Of a DNA stretch of 64,000 nt, positions 26,344 through 34,192 are shown piece after piece (the stretch's first letter is position 1; the number at the start of each line of letters is the position of its first letter). The notes below the pieces were generated by a model. The model did not search any database, was not told the origin of the DNA, and saw only the letters and a program-made list of their open reading frames with translations. The position numbers were made by a program, and so were the translations under genes. Source of the DNA: an uncultured Bacteroidota bacterium. Lineage in GTDB: Bacteria; Bacteroidota; Ignavibacteria; UBA10030; UBA8401. The DNA lies in contig CALETH010000028.1 of the NCBI GenBank assembly GCA_937920105.1, positions 27,960-91,959 of the forward strand, in the 5' to 3' direction.

Positions 26344-27828
26344 TTATTTTATCATTATCATTTTTTTTGTTTCAGAAAATTTGCCTGCTGTGAGACGGTA
26401 ATAATATATTCCACTTGTTAATGATGAAGCATTAAATGGTATTTGATATGCTCCTGCTTGCATTTCTTGATTGAGTAATGTTGTTATTTCTTTTCCTAAA
26501 ATATTGTACACTTTTAAAATTACTTTTTCATTGGTGGGGATTTGAAATTGTATTTCTGTGGTTGGGTTAAATGGATTGGGATAGTTTTGTTGTAGTGTAT
26601 AATTTTCTGGGATATTTATTAATTCTCTCTTTATTGTTGTAATTGTATTCCCTTTATTTAACACAATTGCTATTTGATTTTTTGTATATACTTCAGTAAA
26701 TCGAGTAGCAATAATATCTTGGTAATTATCATTGTTAATATCTGCTACTTGAAATGATGTAAGTGTATCAATTCCTAATTTTACTGGAATTGGATTTTGA
26801 AATGTTCCATTTCCATTACCTAATAAATACCACAATGTATCTGATATAATACCTTTCAGAGGAGTAAATGTAGTTGCTACAAAAATATCAAGTTTTCCAT
26901 CATTATTAAAATCTCCTACTTGTGGTTGTATTTCACCAAGGTTTAGATTGGTTTTAGTAGAAATTAAAGAAGATGAAAAATCTCCTACTCCTGTACCAAA
27001 TTGTACTTTTACTGTATCCGTGAAACGGATTTGAGAAACTAAATCTGGAATACCATCATTATTAAAATCTCCAATGTTGGAATTAAATCCTATTAAATAA
27101 GTTTTTTTAGTAAATACCCCATTTGTTTCTTGTTTATACCAATGACCTGAGCCTTTTAGAATATCTATTCTTCCATCATTATCAAAATCTGTAAATTGTA
27201 TCCATCCTACTCCACCTCCTACATCAGGATGAGAAACTCTTGTAAATGTATTATCATGATTATTGTAATATATTCGAAGTGCTGATGAAAATTGGCTTTG
27301 TGCTTCATTAAATGTTAAAATGATATCTTGATAACCATCATTATTAATATCAACACAACGAAGAACTTGAATATTATTACAGGTATCAGTAAAAAAGAAT
27401 GTGTCTGCAATTGCACCAACTGGGTCAATTCCCATAAATATTGCCAAACCATTTCCTCCGCTACTAATAACATCCATTTTACCATCATTGTTTATGTCGG
27501 CAATATCGTACATCAAACCATTGGAAAATACAAAATTTGTATTAACTGTGTGAGGAAAAATCTGTTCTGGTTGAAAAGTTCCATTACTATTTCCTTGTAA
27601 AACGTTATAAAAAATACTTGTTTGAGGAACAAGCATCCCACTACTATCTCTGTAAATAGTATTTGTTCCACCAATAATATCTACTTTTCCATCATTATCG
27701 TAATCTCTGATTAAGAAATAATTTGGGTAACCATTGTATTGATAATGTGTTGGTGTTGTTTCAAATCCTTTCCATTGAGCAAAAAGATTGATGGTTATAA
27801 AAAACAGTAATACAAATTTTTTTATCAT
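26344..27828 (-). CDS. Secreted FG-GAP/VCBS repeat protein with T9SS sorting domain
   Basis: The 494-residue precursor has a signal peptide (about 1-17, ending NLFAQ). It contains seven or so FG-GAP/VCBS blades, each with a calcium-binding D-x-D/N-x-D-G loop (RDYDNDGKVDIIGG; ADINNDGKMDVISS; GDFNNDGKLDIFVA), forming a beta-propeller. A T9SS type A sorting domain occupies about 410-494 (NYPNPFNPTTEI, LGKEITTLLNQE, GIYYYRLTAGKF). Likely surface-attached or released. Its start codon adjoins the GCS2 gene's stop with no spacer, suggesting co-transcription. Ligand unknown. Confidence 0.9.
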   Translation of the reverse strand: MIKKFVLLFFITINLFAQWKGFETTPTHYQYNGYPNYFLIRDYDNDGKVDIIGGTNTIYRDSSGMLVPQTSIFYNVLQGNSNGTFQPEQIFPHTVNTNFVFSNGLMYDIADINNDGKMDVISSGGNGLAIFMGIDPVGAIADTFFFTDTCNNIQVLRCVDINNDGYQDIILTFNEAQSQFSSALRIYYNNHDNTFTRVSHPDVGGGVGWIQFTDFDNDGRIDILKGSGHWYKQETNGVFTKKTYLIGFNSNIGDFNNDGIPDLVSQIRFTDTVKVQFGTGVGDFSSSLISTKTNLNLGEIQPQVGDFNNDGKLDIFVATTFTPLKGIISDTLWYLLGNGNGTFQNPIPVKLGIDTLTSFQVADINNDNYQDIIATRFTEVYTKNQIAIVLNKGNTITTIKRELINIPENYTLQQNYPNPFNPTTEIQFQIPTNEKVILKVYNILGKEITTLLNQEMQAGAYQIPFNASSLTSGIYYYRLTAGKFSETKKMIMIK

Positions 27829-28947
27829 TTATTTTTGTAATCCTGATGTTGTTTCGCTAACAATGTAATCTACAACGGCTCGCATATCACGAGTTTTTTC
27901 CCATACTTTTACTTGTCTATCAGCACCAGTTCCATTGTTGAGCATTTCGTACACGTAATTTATTTCTTCACGACTTCCTAAATCGTCAACAACGTCATCG
28001 ACAAATTCCAAAAGTTCATTAATGAGTGTGTTGGTTGGTACTTCTTCTTGTTTTCCGAAATCTATAAGTTTTCCGGAAATTCCATACCGTGCAGCTCGCC
28101 AACGGTTTTCATTAATTAATCTCCCTTTATAAATTCTAAATCCGAGATTTTGTTTGAAGAGTTTGTAGAGTTTTGCAGTTACTGCTTGCATGAGTGCCGC
28201 AAGTGCGATGGTTTCATCAACTCGCATGGGAATATCACAAATTCTCCATTCTAATGTGTGAAACATTGGATGCAAACGTATATCCCACCAGATTTTTTTT
28301 GGATTATCAATACAGTTGGTTTTTACTAAAAGTTTTACATATTCTTCGTACTCAGAAAGACTTTCAAAAACATCGGGAACTCCTGTGCGGGGAAAGCGTT
28401 CAAAAATTTTTATACGATAGGATTTAAATCCCGTGTTGCTTCCTTCCCAAAATGGTGAGTTGGTGGAAAGTGCAAAAATATGCGGGATAAAATATCGTGC
28501 GGTATTCATAATTTGAATTGCTGTTTCACGGTCAGGCATTCCAACATGAACATGCAATCCGAAAATGAGATTGGCTCTCGCAATTTGCTGCATATCTTCT
28601 ACAATAATTTTGTAGCGGATGCCATCGGTAATTTTTTGGTCTTCCCATCGTGAAAAGGGATGTGTTCCTGCAGCAGCAATTCGCATTCCTGCACGTTCGG
28701 CAAGCTTGGCAAGTTCTGTCCGCAGTTTTATTACTTCTCTTCGTGCTTCGGAAATATTTTTGCAAACGTCTGTTCCGACTTCCACAACGGATTGGTGCAT
28801 TTCTGGTTTGACATTTTCTTTGAGTATCATTTTCCCATCTTCCAAAATTTGCTGGATATGAGAATGAAGTTCTCGTGTTGCTGGATTGACGATTTGAAAT
28901 TCTTCCTCTATGCCGAGGGTGAATTGTTCGCTTGGGAGTTTTTTCAT
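27829..28947 (-). CDS. GCS2-family carboxylate-amine ligase (YbdK-like)
   Basis: A 372-residue glutamine-synthetase-fold ligase of the glutamate-cysteine ligase type 2 family. Markers: LGIEEEFQIVNP near the N-terminus, FGLHVHVGMPDRETA with metal/ATP-binding His residues, and HTLEWRICDIPMRVDET. YbdK of E. coli has weak glutamate-cysteine ligase activity, but many family members form other amide bonds. Upstream on the same strand are an ATP-grasp ligase and an esterase; this combination recalls neighbourhoods described for amidoligases that build small peptides or modify proteins. The substrate cannot be read from the sequence. Confidence 0.88.
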   Translation of the reverse strand: MKKLPSEQFTLGIEEEFQIVNPATRELHSHIQQILEDGKMILKENVKPEMHQSVVEVGTDVCKNISEARREVIKLRTELAKLAERAGMRIAAAGTHPFSRWEDQKITDGIRYKIIVEDMQQIARANLIFGLHVHVGMPDRETAIQIMNTARYFIPHIFALSTNSPFWEGSNTGFKSYRIKIFERFPRTGVPDVFESLSEYEEYVKLLVKTNCIDNPKKIWWDIRLHPMFHTLEWRICDIPMRVDETIALAALMQAVTAKLYKLFKQNLGFRIYKGRLINENRWRAARYGISGKLIDFGKQEEVPTNTLINELLEFVDDVVDDLGSREEINYVYEMLNNGTGADRQVKVWEKTRDMRAVVDYIVSETTSGLQK

Positions 28948-28960
28948 AATGTTTTTTTTA

Positions 28961-28989
28961 GAATTCAGAAGTCAGAATTCTGAATTCAG
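28961..28989. repeat. Period-7 tandem array (GAATTCA)
   Basis: Units GAATTCA, GAAGTCA, GAATTCT, GAATTCA in perfect register; ends 4 bp before the stop of the broken four-helix-bundle gene. Confidence 0.8.
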
Positions 28990-28992
28990 TTT

Positions 28993-29227
28993 TTATTTAG
29001 TTTTTGAATTATAAATTGCTTTCATATATCCTGTTAATAATTTACTTACCTCTTCTAAATTTTCAAAAAGTTCATTGGTATTTGCATAATGCAAGTCAGA
29101 AATCAAAATGAGATAATATCGGCATTCTTCCAGCGAACCTTGTGCAATATTATACAGATAAAACAAATTGATGTGCTTTTTGCCAAACAATTAAATCTTT
29201 AAAAGTTTTCGCTGTTTCGTTTTGCAT
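28993..29227 (-). pseudogene. Broken four-helix-bundle (23S rRNA-intervening-sequence type) protein
   Basis: From ATG at 29227 the minus strand reads MQNETAKTFKDLIVWQKAHQ then FVLSV and a stop. In another frame it continues YLYNIAQGSLEECRYYL and ISDLHYANTNELFEN to 28993. Both parts are recognisable as helix 1 and helices 3-4 of the TIGR02436-type four-helix-bundle protein, usually about 115-125 residues. Helix 2 (the usual S-I-P-x-N-I-A-E-G segment) is missing. One internal deletion plus frameshift explains this. Members of the family often sit in 23S rRNA insertions, but many are free-standing. The remnant lies within the GCS2/ATP-grasp group. Confidence 0.82.
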
Positions 29228-29231
29228 ACTA

Positions 29232-29266
29232 ATTCTGATTTCTGAATTCCGACTTCTGTATTCTTA
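29232..29266. repeat. Period-7 tandem array (ATTCTGA)
   Basis: Units ATTCTGA, TTTCTGA, ATTCCGA, CTTCTGT, ATTCTTA. The last unit supplies the stop codon of the ATP-grasp gene (29264-29266). Confidence 0.85.
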
Positions 29267-30217
29267 TAAAGATTTTCCACCCGCAAATGCTTTCACAAAT
29301 TTTCCCCAGGTAAGATTATTTTGGCCGGGTTTGTGTTCTTTTGCTTTTTGGATAAGCATGTTTGCTGCTGCTTCAAGTACCCAATCAAAATTTTCTTGTC
29401 CAACAGAATTTACATCTGCATCGGGTGCGGGATTGCAGAAATCTATTGCTAAAGGTACACCATCTCGCACAGCAAATTCTACAGTATTAAAATCGTAACC
29501 CAATGCTTGGTTAAGTGCGAGTGTATCTTTTTCTACTCGTTCTAACAATTTTTTTGCAACCGGTGGTCCATTTTTTACATAACGGAGATGGTGTGGATTG
29601 CGTGGTTCGTATTGCATGATGCGGACATCTTTTCCACCAATGCAATAGCAACGAAAATATTCTGTGAAGATGACTTCTTCTTGCAACATCATTACAAGTT
29701 GTCCGGTTTCATTGTAGGCTTTGAAAAATTCTTCGTAGCTGCTGAGTTTGTAAACATTTTTCCAACCACCGCCGGCGAATGGTTTGAAGTATGCGGGAAA
29801 TCCGACATAGTTAAAAATTCCTTCCCAATCTAATGGATAGGCGAGATTTCTCATGGAACGTTCGTTGGTATCGGGTGGATGTTGGTTAGATGGTAAGAGT
29901 ACAGTTTTTGGTACGGCAACTCCGATTTTTGTGGCAAGTGCGTTGTTAAAAAATTTTTCATCGGCGCTCCACCAAAATGGATTGTTGACTACTGCTGTTC
30001 CGCTGAGTGCTGCGTTTTTTAAATATCCGCGATAAAATGGGATGTCTTGCGAAATGCGGTCTAAGATAACATCGTACTGGCATTGTTCGCCTTGTACTAC
30101 TTTATCTATGCGGACAAATTCTGCGGTGATTCCTTTTTCTTTTTTTGAGTTGATGCGTTCTACTAATGCTGGCGGAAAGGTGTTTTCCTGCCCAAAGAGG
30201 ATTCCGATTTTTTTCAT
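29264..30217 (-). CDS. ATP-grasp ligase (RimK-like) of the GCS2/esterase group
   Basis: A 317-residue protein with a pre-ATP-grasp N-terminal fold (KKIGILFGQENTFPPAL) and an ATP-grasp domain: PAYFKPFAGGGWKNV (lysine strand and glycine-rich loop, about 147-161), MMLQEEVIF (hinge), and acidic metal ligands in NTVEFAVRDGVPLAIDFCNP. Enzymes of this kind activate a carboxylate as acyl phosphate and join it to an amine. It is preceded by an esterase gene and followed by a GCS2 ligase on the same strand, consistent with a small-peptide or amide product. Confidence 0.82.
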   Translation of the reverse strand: MKKIGILFGQENTFPPALVERINSKKEKGITAEFVRIDKVVQGEQCQYDVILDRISQDIPFYRGYLKNAALSGTAVVNNPFWWSADEKFFNNALATKIGVAVPKTVLLPSNQHPPDTNERSMRNLAYPLDWEGIFNYVGFPAYFKPFAGGGWKNVYKLSSYEEFFKAYNETGQLVMMLQEEVIFTEYFRCYCIGGKDVRIMQYEPRNPHHLRYVKNGPPVAKKLLERVEKDTLALNQALGYDFNTVEFAVRDGVPLAIDFCNPAPDADVNSVGQENFDWVLEAAANMLIQKAKEHKPGQNNLTWGKFVKAFAGGKSL

Positions 30218-30271
30218 GGTGTTTCCTTTCTAAAAATATAAATGAATAATTTTTACTTTTTCAATTTTAAA

Positions 30272-30988
30272 TTAAATTCTTGACAAATACTTTGGGAACA
30301 TTTCTCGCCACCAGGGCCAATCGTGACCAACGCCTTGTCTATCATCTAACCAATGATTTATTCCTTTAGAGAAAAGTATTCCGGAAAGTTTATGATTTTC
30401 TCCGCGGCAACTATCCCACTCACCTGTTCCTAACACAATTCCCATTTGATGTAAGTGGTGAAAATACCATGGGTCACTTAAATTCGGCATGTAATCCATT
30501 GGATTGTTGAAATAACAATTATCATCATAATATCCATCAATAAATTGTTTAATATCAAATGCACCGCTCATGCTGAATACATATCCTACTTTATCGGGAT
30601 GACGAAATGCGATATTGGCTGAATGATATCCACCAAAACTACATCCGGCAACACCAACTTTGCTTCGTCCGGTTTCTCGCATAGCATATTCAAATACATC
30701 GTGCAAAATTACATTTTCGTACGCCATATGGGTTTTTACTCTATCGGCGGGATGGATGGATTTGTTGTACCAACTTTGTTCATCTATTCCATTCGGACAG
30801 TAAATTTTAATGAGTCCGGCATCTAAAAAATATGAGGCAGATTCTATTAATTTAAAATCTTTGTTTTGATAATGATTACCGAGTGAGGTGGGAAATGCGA
30901 TGATGGGATATCCGGAATGTCCGAAAACAGCCATTTCAAAATCTCTGCTGAGGTACGGTGTGTACCAGCGTATAAGTTGTTCTTGCAT
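30272..30988 (-). CDS. Alpha/beta-hydrolase esterase (COG4947-like)
   Basis: A 238-residue cytoplasmic hydrolase. The nucleophile elbow GCSFGGYH (Ser at about 116) and a C-terminal His in GVGHDWPWWREMFP fit an alpha/beta-hydrolase triad. The overall pattern (HSGYPIIAFPTSLG near the N-terminus; WYNKSIHPADR) matches the uncharacterised COG4947 esterases, which are found beside ATP-grasp and GCS2 genes in other bacteria. Here the ATP-grasp gene starts 54 bp downstream on the same strand. It may release or transfer an acyl or peptidyl intermediate; the substrate is unknown. Confidence 0.82.
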   Translation of the reverse strand: MQEQLIRWYTPYLSRDFEMAVFGHSGYPIIAFPTSLGNHYQNKDFKLIESASYFLDAGLIKIYCPNGIDEQSWYNKSIHPADRVKTHMAYENVILHDVFEYAMRETGRSKVGVAGCSFGGYHSANIAFRHPDKVGYVFSMSGAFDIKQFIDGYYDDNCYFNNPMDYMPNLSDPWYFHHLHQMGIVLGTGEWDSCRGENHKLSGILFSKGINHWLDDRQGVGHDWPWWREMFPKYLSRI

Positions 30989-31152
30989 GTTATATCAATT
31001 TTTTATAAGTGATTGGAAAGGTTTTATGAATATATAATTTATGTGAAATATAGCACTTTTTCTATGAAAGTAAAAAGGATAATGGATGAAAGATAAAAAA
31101 CGAATTACTAAATACTAAAAGAACTTTTTTCTTGCAAAGTCGCAAACATAAT

Positions 31153-31222
31153 ATTCGGAATTCAAAATCCGAAATTCTAATTTCTTCCTTCTTAATTCTT
31201 ACCTCTTACTTCTTAATTCTCT
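31153..31222. repeat. Period-7 tandem array, ten units (ATTCTTA-like)
   Basis: Ten consecutive heptamers in register, from ATTCGGA and ATTCAAA through CTTCTTA, ATTCTTA, CCTCTTA, CTTCTTA to ATTCTCT. The array contains the stop codon and last seven codons of the HEAT-repeat gene. Confidence 0.9.
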
Positions 31223-31975
31223 ATCAATATATTTTTTTGCTTGTTCTTGTGTGAGTGCGGAAAAATTTTTGTAGCGTTCGTGAACATCGATAATTTCTTC
31301 TAATGCTTTTGCAACGAGTTCTTGATTTTCCCACGTTTTTAAATCTCGAACAACAATTTCTAAACATCCTTTTTTGTACGCGATTTGTCCGAGTACGTGA
31401 ACTAATGTATTTTTTACTCTTGTTGTGGTATCATGTTGGAGTTCTTTTAATAATGGTAAAATATCGTGTGGATATTTTCTTCCGCGGAGTTCTATTCCGT
31501 GACATATTTCTCTGCGGATTTCTTTGTTTTCGTGATGAAGATATTTTTTTGCCCATTGCAAAACGGGTTTCGGATTTTTTTCTCCCATTTTTTTGATTGA
31601 ACCGATAACAGCGTTTCGTACTGAATGATGTTCATCAAATAATCCTATATCAAAAAAGTGCTCTACTTTTTCAAAATCTTTTATTCCAATTTCTCCCGCA
31701 GCATTGATAGTTGTTTGTCGGATTTTAAAGTTATCGGATTTCAGTAATTTTTTTAATAAAGAAGTTATTGGTAATTGTAAAGGTGGGTGTGTTTTGTAAA
31801 TTTTCCCGATGGAAAGATATGCGGTTTTTCTGATGTAGGTATCTTCATCAGAAAAATAGGTGGGTATTTTTTTGAGTTTTTGTTTTTGGATTTCTGAAAA
31901 AATTTCTGTGTTGATTTTTTCTACAAGTGTGGTTCGTTGGGGTTTGGAAAGTGTATAAAAAGACATTTTTTTCAA
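31199..31975 (-). CDS. HEAT-repeat protein
   Basis: A 258-residue all-helical protein with about six HEAT/armadillo-like repeats of 35-38 residues (DEDTYIRKTAYLSIGKI, NFKIRQTTINAAGEIG, HHSVRNAVIGSIKKMG, NKEIRREICHGIELRG, TTRVKNTLVHVLGQIA). The family includes DNA-alkylation-repair-like and protein-scaffold members; no catalytic residues are visible, so I would not assign a reaction. No signal peptide. The C-terminal codons (RELRSKR) are encoded by a heptad array that continues past the stop. Confidence 0.8.
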   Translation of the reverse strand: MKKMSFYTLSKPQRTTLVEKINTEIFSEIQKQKLKKIPTYFSDEDTYIRKTAYLSIGKIYKTHPPLQLPITSLLKKLLKSDNFKIRQTTINAAGEIGIKDFEKVEHFFDIGLFDEHHSVRNAVIGSIKKMGEKNPKPVLQWAKKYLHHENKEIRREICHGIELRGRKYPHDILPLLKELQHDTTTRVKNTLVHVLGQIAYKKGCLEIVVRDLKTWENQELVAKALEEIIDVHERYKNFSALTQEQAKKYIDRELRSKR

Positions 31976-32007
31976 TTAAAAATTAACAATGAAAAATTAT
32001 CAATATT
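31973..32007. repeat. Period-14 repeat (CAATGAAAAATTAT)
   Basis: CAATTAAAAATTAA followed by CAATGAAAAATTAT and a partial CAATATT, overlapping the start of the HEAT gene leader. Confidence 0.7.
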
Positions 32008-32197
32008 ATTTTTTTTAAATTACAGATATAAGATTTTTTTCTCGCAAAGACGCAAAGTCGCTAATCTTTTAATAAATGGAACACTGGGTATACATTTTAT
32101 TTCTATAATTACAATAATTCATTGTTTTTTTCACATAAAAAATAGAACACTGATTTGTTATCCGCCACGGGCGGATTACTATGATATTCACTGAAAT

Positions 32198-32236
32198 ATT
32201 CTATCTTCTACCTTCTGAATTCTGACTTCTTAATTC
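32198..32236. repeat. Period-7 tandem array (CTTCTGA-like)
   Basis: Units ATTCTAT, CTTCTAC, CTTCTGA, ATTCTGA, CTTCTTA in register, running straight into an octad array. Confidence 0.8.
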
Positions 32237-32268
32237 TCACTTACTCCACTACTCATTTACTCAACTAC
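32237..32268. repeat. Period-8 tandem array (GTAGTTGA-like, minus strand)
   Basis: Plus-strand units TCACTTAC, TCCACTAC, TCATTTAC, TCAACTAC. It ends 2 bp before the pntB stop codon. Confidence 0.85.
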
Positions 32269-32270
32269 TT

Positions 32271-33641
32271 TCAAACTTTTTTAAACTCCGCCACCAAACC
32301 TTGAACAACATTCTTCGCATCTCCAAAAAGCATTCGTGTGTTGGGTTTGAAAAATAATGGATTTTCAATTCCTGCAAAACCAGAAGCCATTGAACGTTTC
32401 ATTACGATTACAGTTTTTGCCATATCAACATTGATAATCGGCATTCCATAAATGGGACTACTTTTATCTTCTCGTGCAGACGGATTGACAACATCATTTG
32501 CTCCAATGACTAAACACACATCGATGGTTTCCATAATGGGATTGACGGCGTCCATTTCAAAAAGTTTATCGTACGAAACATTGGCTTCAGCAAGTAATAC
32601 GTTCATGTGTCCGGGCATTCTTCCTGCAACGGGATGGATGATGTAACGAACTTCTGCTCCATTGTGTTCCAACAATTCTCCCAACTCGCGAACAACGTGT
32701 TGGGCTTGTGCAACAGCAAGTCCGTAACCGGGAACAACCGCAACAGAACGTGCTGCTTCCAAAATGTAATACGCATCTTCAACAGAAACAGATTTTACTT
32801 CTCCTTGTGCTGCATTACTTGTTTGCATTGTTACCGAACCAAATCCGCTGAACAACACATTGGTGAGTGAACGGTTCATTGCTTTGCACATAATTTGTGT
32901 AAGAATAATTCCGCTGGCACCAACAAGTGAACCAGTAACAATCAACACATTATTTTGGATAGCAAATCCGGCAAAACATGCAGCAATTCCAGAATAACTG
33001 TTGAGCAGCGAAATCACCACCGGCATATCCGCTCCACCAATTGGAATAACGGATGTTATCCCTAAAATAAATGATAATACAATTATAAAAAGAAAAATTT
33101 CCGGACTTAATTCTGGTTGGAGAACAAAAATAATTCCCAATACAATTGCTGAAAGTAAAAGTAATCCATTTACAAATTTTTGTCCGGAAAAAAGAATTGG
33201 TTTTCCTGTCATCACTTCTTTGAGTTTTGCCCATGCAATAACACTTCCGGTAAATGTTATTCCGCCAACAAGGATTGTGAGAAATAATGTTGTGGACGTG
33301 TAGCAATCAAACGAAGCTGCTCGGTGATATTCTGCCCAGCCAACAAGCAAACTCGCAAGTCCGCCATAACCATTTAAGAGTGCAACCATTTGCGGCATTT
33401 CGGTCATCTTTACAATTTTTGCGAGGATTATTCCGATGACAGAACCAATGAGCATTCCAACAATAATCCACGTGAAATCAAGAATTTGGTAATGAATGAT
33501 TGTTGCGAGTATTGCGATGAGCATTCCAACGGCAGAAATTAAATTTCCACGACGTGCGGTTTCCGGTTTTCCTAATTTTTTTAATCCGATAATAAAAAGT
33601 GTTGCGGCGATGATGTATAAAATTTCTGCAAATGATGTCAT
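32271..33641 (-). CDS. pntB: NAD(P) transhydrogenase subunit beta
   Basis: A 456-residue integral membrane subunit of the proton-translocating transhydrogenase, which reduces NADP+ with NADH. Nine or so membrane helices fill residues 1-265; the NADP-binding dIII domain fills the rest (VPGYGLAVAQAQHVVRELG, HPVAGRMPGHMNVLLAEA, VCLVIGANDVVNP, MPIINVDMAKTVIVMKRS). Its start codon adjoins the stop of the short alpha subunit. The large NAD-binding alpha subunit is not next to these two genes. Confidence 0.95.
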   Translation of the reverse strand: MTSFAEILYIIAATLFIIGLKKLGKPETARRGNLISAVGMLIAILATIIHYQILDFTWIIVGMLIGSVIGIILAKIVKMTEMPQMVALLNGYGGLASLLVGWAEYHRAASFDCYTSTTLFLTILVGGITFTGSVIAWAKLKEVMTGKPILFSGQKFVNGLLLLSAIVLGIIFVLQPELSPEIFLFIIVLSFILGITSVIPIGGADMPVVISLLNSYSGIAACFAGFAIQNNVLIVTGSLVGASGIILTQIMCKAMNRSLTNVLFSGFGSVTMQTSNAAQGEVKSVSVEDAYYILEAARSVAVVPGYGLAVAQAQHVVRELGELLEHNGAEVRYIIHPVAGRMPGHMNVLLAEANVSYDKLFEMDAVNPIMETIDVCLVIGANDVVNPSAREDKSSPIYGMPIINVDMAKTVIVMKRSMASGFAGIENPLFFKPNTRMLFGDAKNVVQGLVAEFKKV

Positions 33642-33941
33642 TTATTTTCCGCTCTCTTTCTTTTTGAACATTTCTAACATGCGGTGAGTTACTAAATATC
33701 CGCCAACAACATTTATCATGGCAAAAATAATTGCTAATGTTCCCAATACAATACTGAGCGTTTCATTTCCTCCTTCTCCGGCAGCAATGATTGCACCAAC
33801 TACGGTGATTCCCGAAATTGCATTGGAGCCAGACATGAGTGGTGTGTGAAGTGTGGATGGAACTTTTGAGATGAGTTCAAAACCGAGAAAGATGGCGATG
33901 ACAAAAACAAAAAGTAGTGGTACGAGTAGTTCGAGTGTCAT
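33642..33941 (-). CDS. pntAB: NAD(P) transhydrogenase subunit alpha, part 2 (membrane part)
   Basis: A 99-residue membrane protein equal to the dII segment of PntA in organisms where alpha is split. Three hydrophobic helices are visible (LLVPLLFVFVIAIFLGFEL; NAISGITVVGAIIAAG; LGTLAIIFAMINVVGGYLV) with the family's VPSTLHTPLMSG. The stop codon is immediately followed by the pntB start. Upstream there is a repeat-filled spacer and then an unrelated secreted protein, so pntAA is absent from this locus. Confidence 0.92.
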   Translation of the reverse strand: MTLELLVPLLFVFVIAIFLGFELISKVPSTLHTPLMSGSNAISGITVVGAIIAAGEGGNETLSIVLGTLAIIFAMINVVGGYLVTHRMLEMFKKKESGK

Positions 33942-34008
33942 AATTTTTCCTTTGATTGATATTTAATTGCTTGCCACAGATTTCACTGATTAACACAGAC
34001 TTTTTATA

Positions 34009-34036
34009 ATTCTGCTTTCTTAATTTTTCCTTCTTA
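34009..34036. repeat. Period-7 tandem array (CTTCTTA-like)
   Basis: Units ATTCTGC, TTTCTTA, ATTTTTC, CTTCTTA upstream of pntAB. Confidence 0.65.
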
Positions 34037-34150
34037 CTCTAATTTGGACACACCCCTAATTCGCCATAGGCGAACCCTCTCTCCACCGCTTAACCCAACG
34101 TATCCCGCAAAAAAATGCGGGACACAAAAAACGTGGAGGGGACTTATTTT

Positions 34151-34192
34151 GATTTCTGTATTCTGCTTTCTAAATTCTATTTTCTACATTCT
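34151..34192. repeat. Period-7 tandem array, six units
   Basis: Units GATTTCT, GTATTCT, GCTTTCT, AAATTCT, ATTTTCT, ACATTCT. The stop codon of the HExxH gene (34177-34179) is inside it, so its last five codons are repeat-encoded. Confidence 0.85.
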
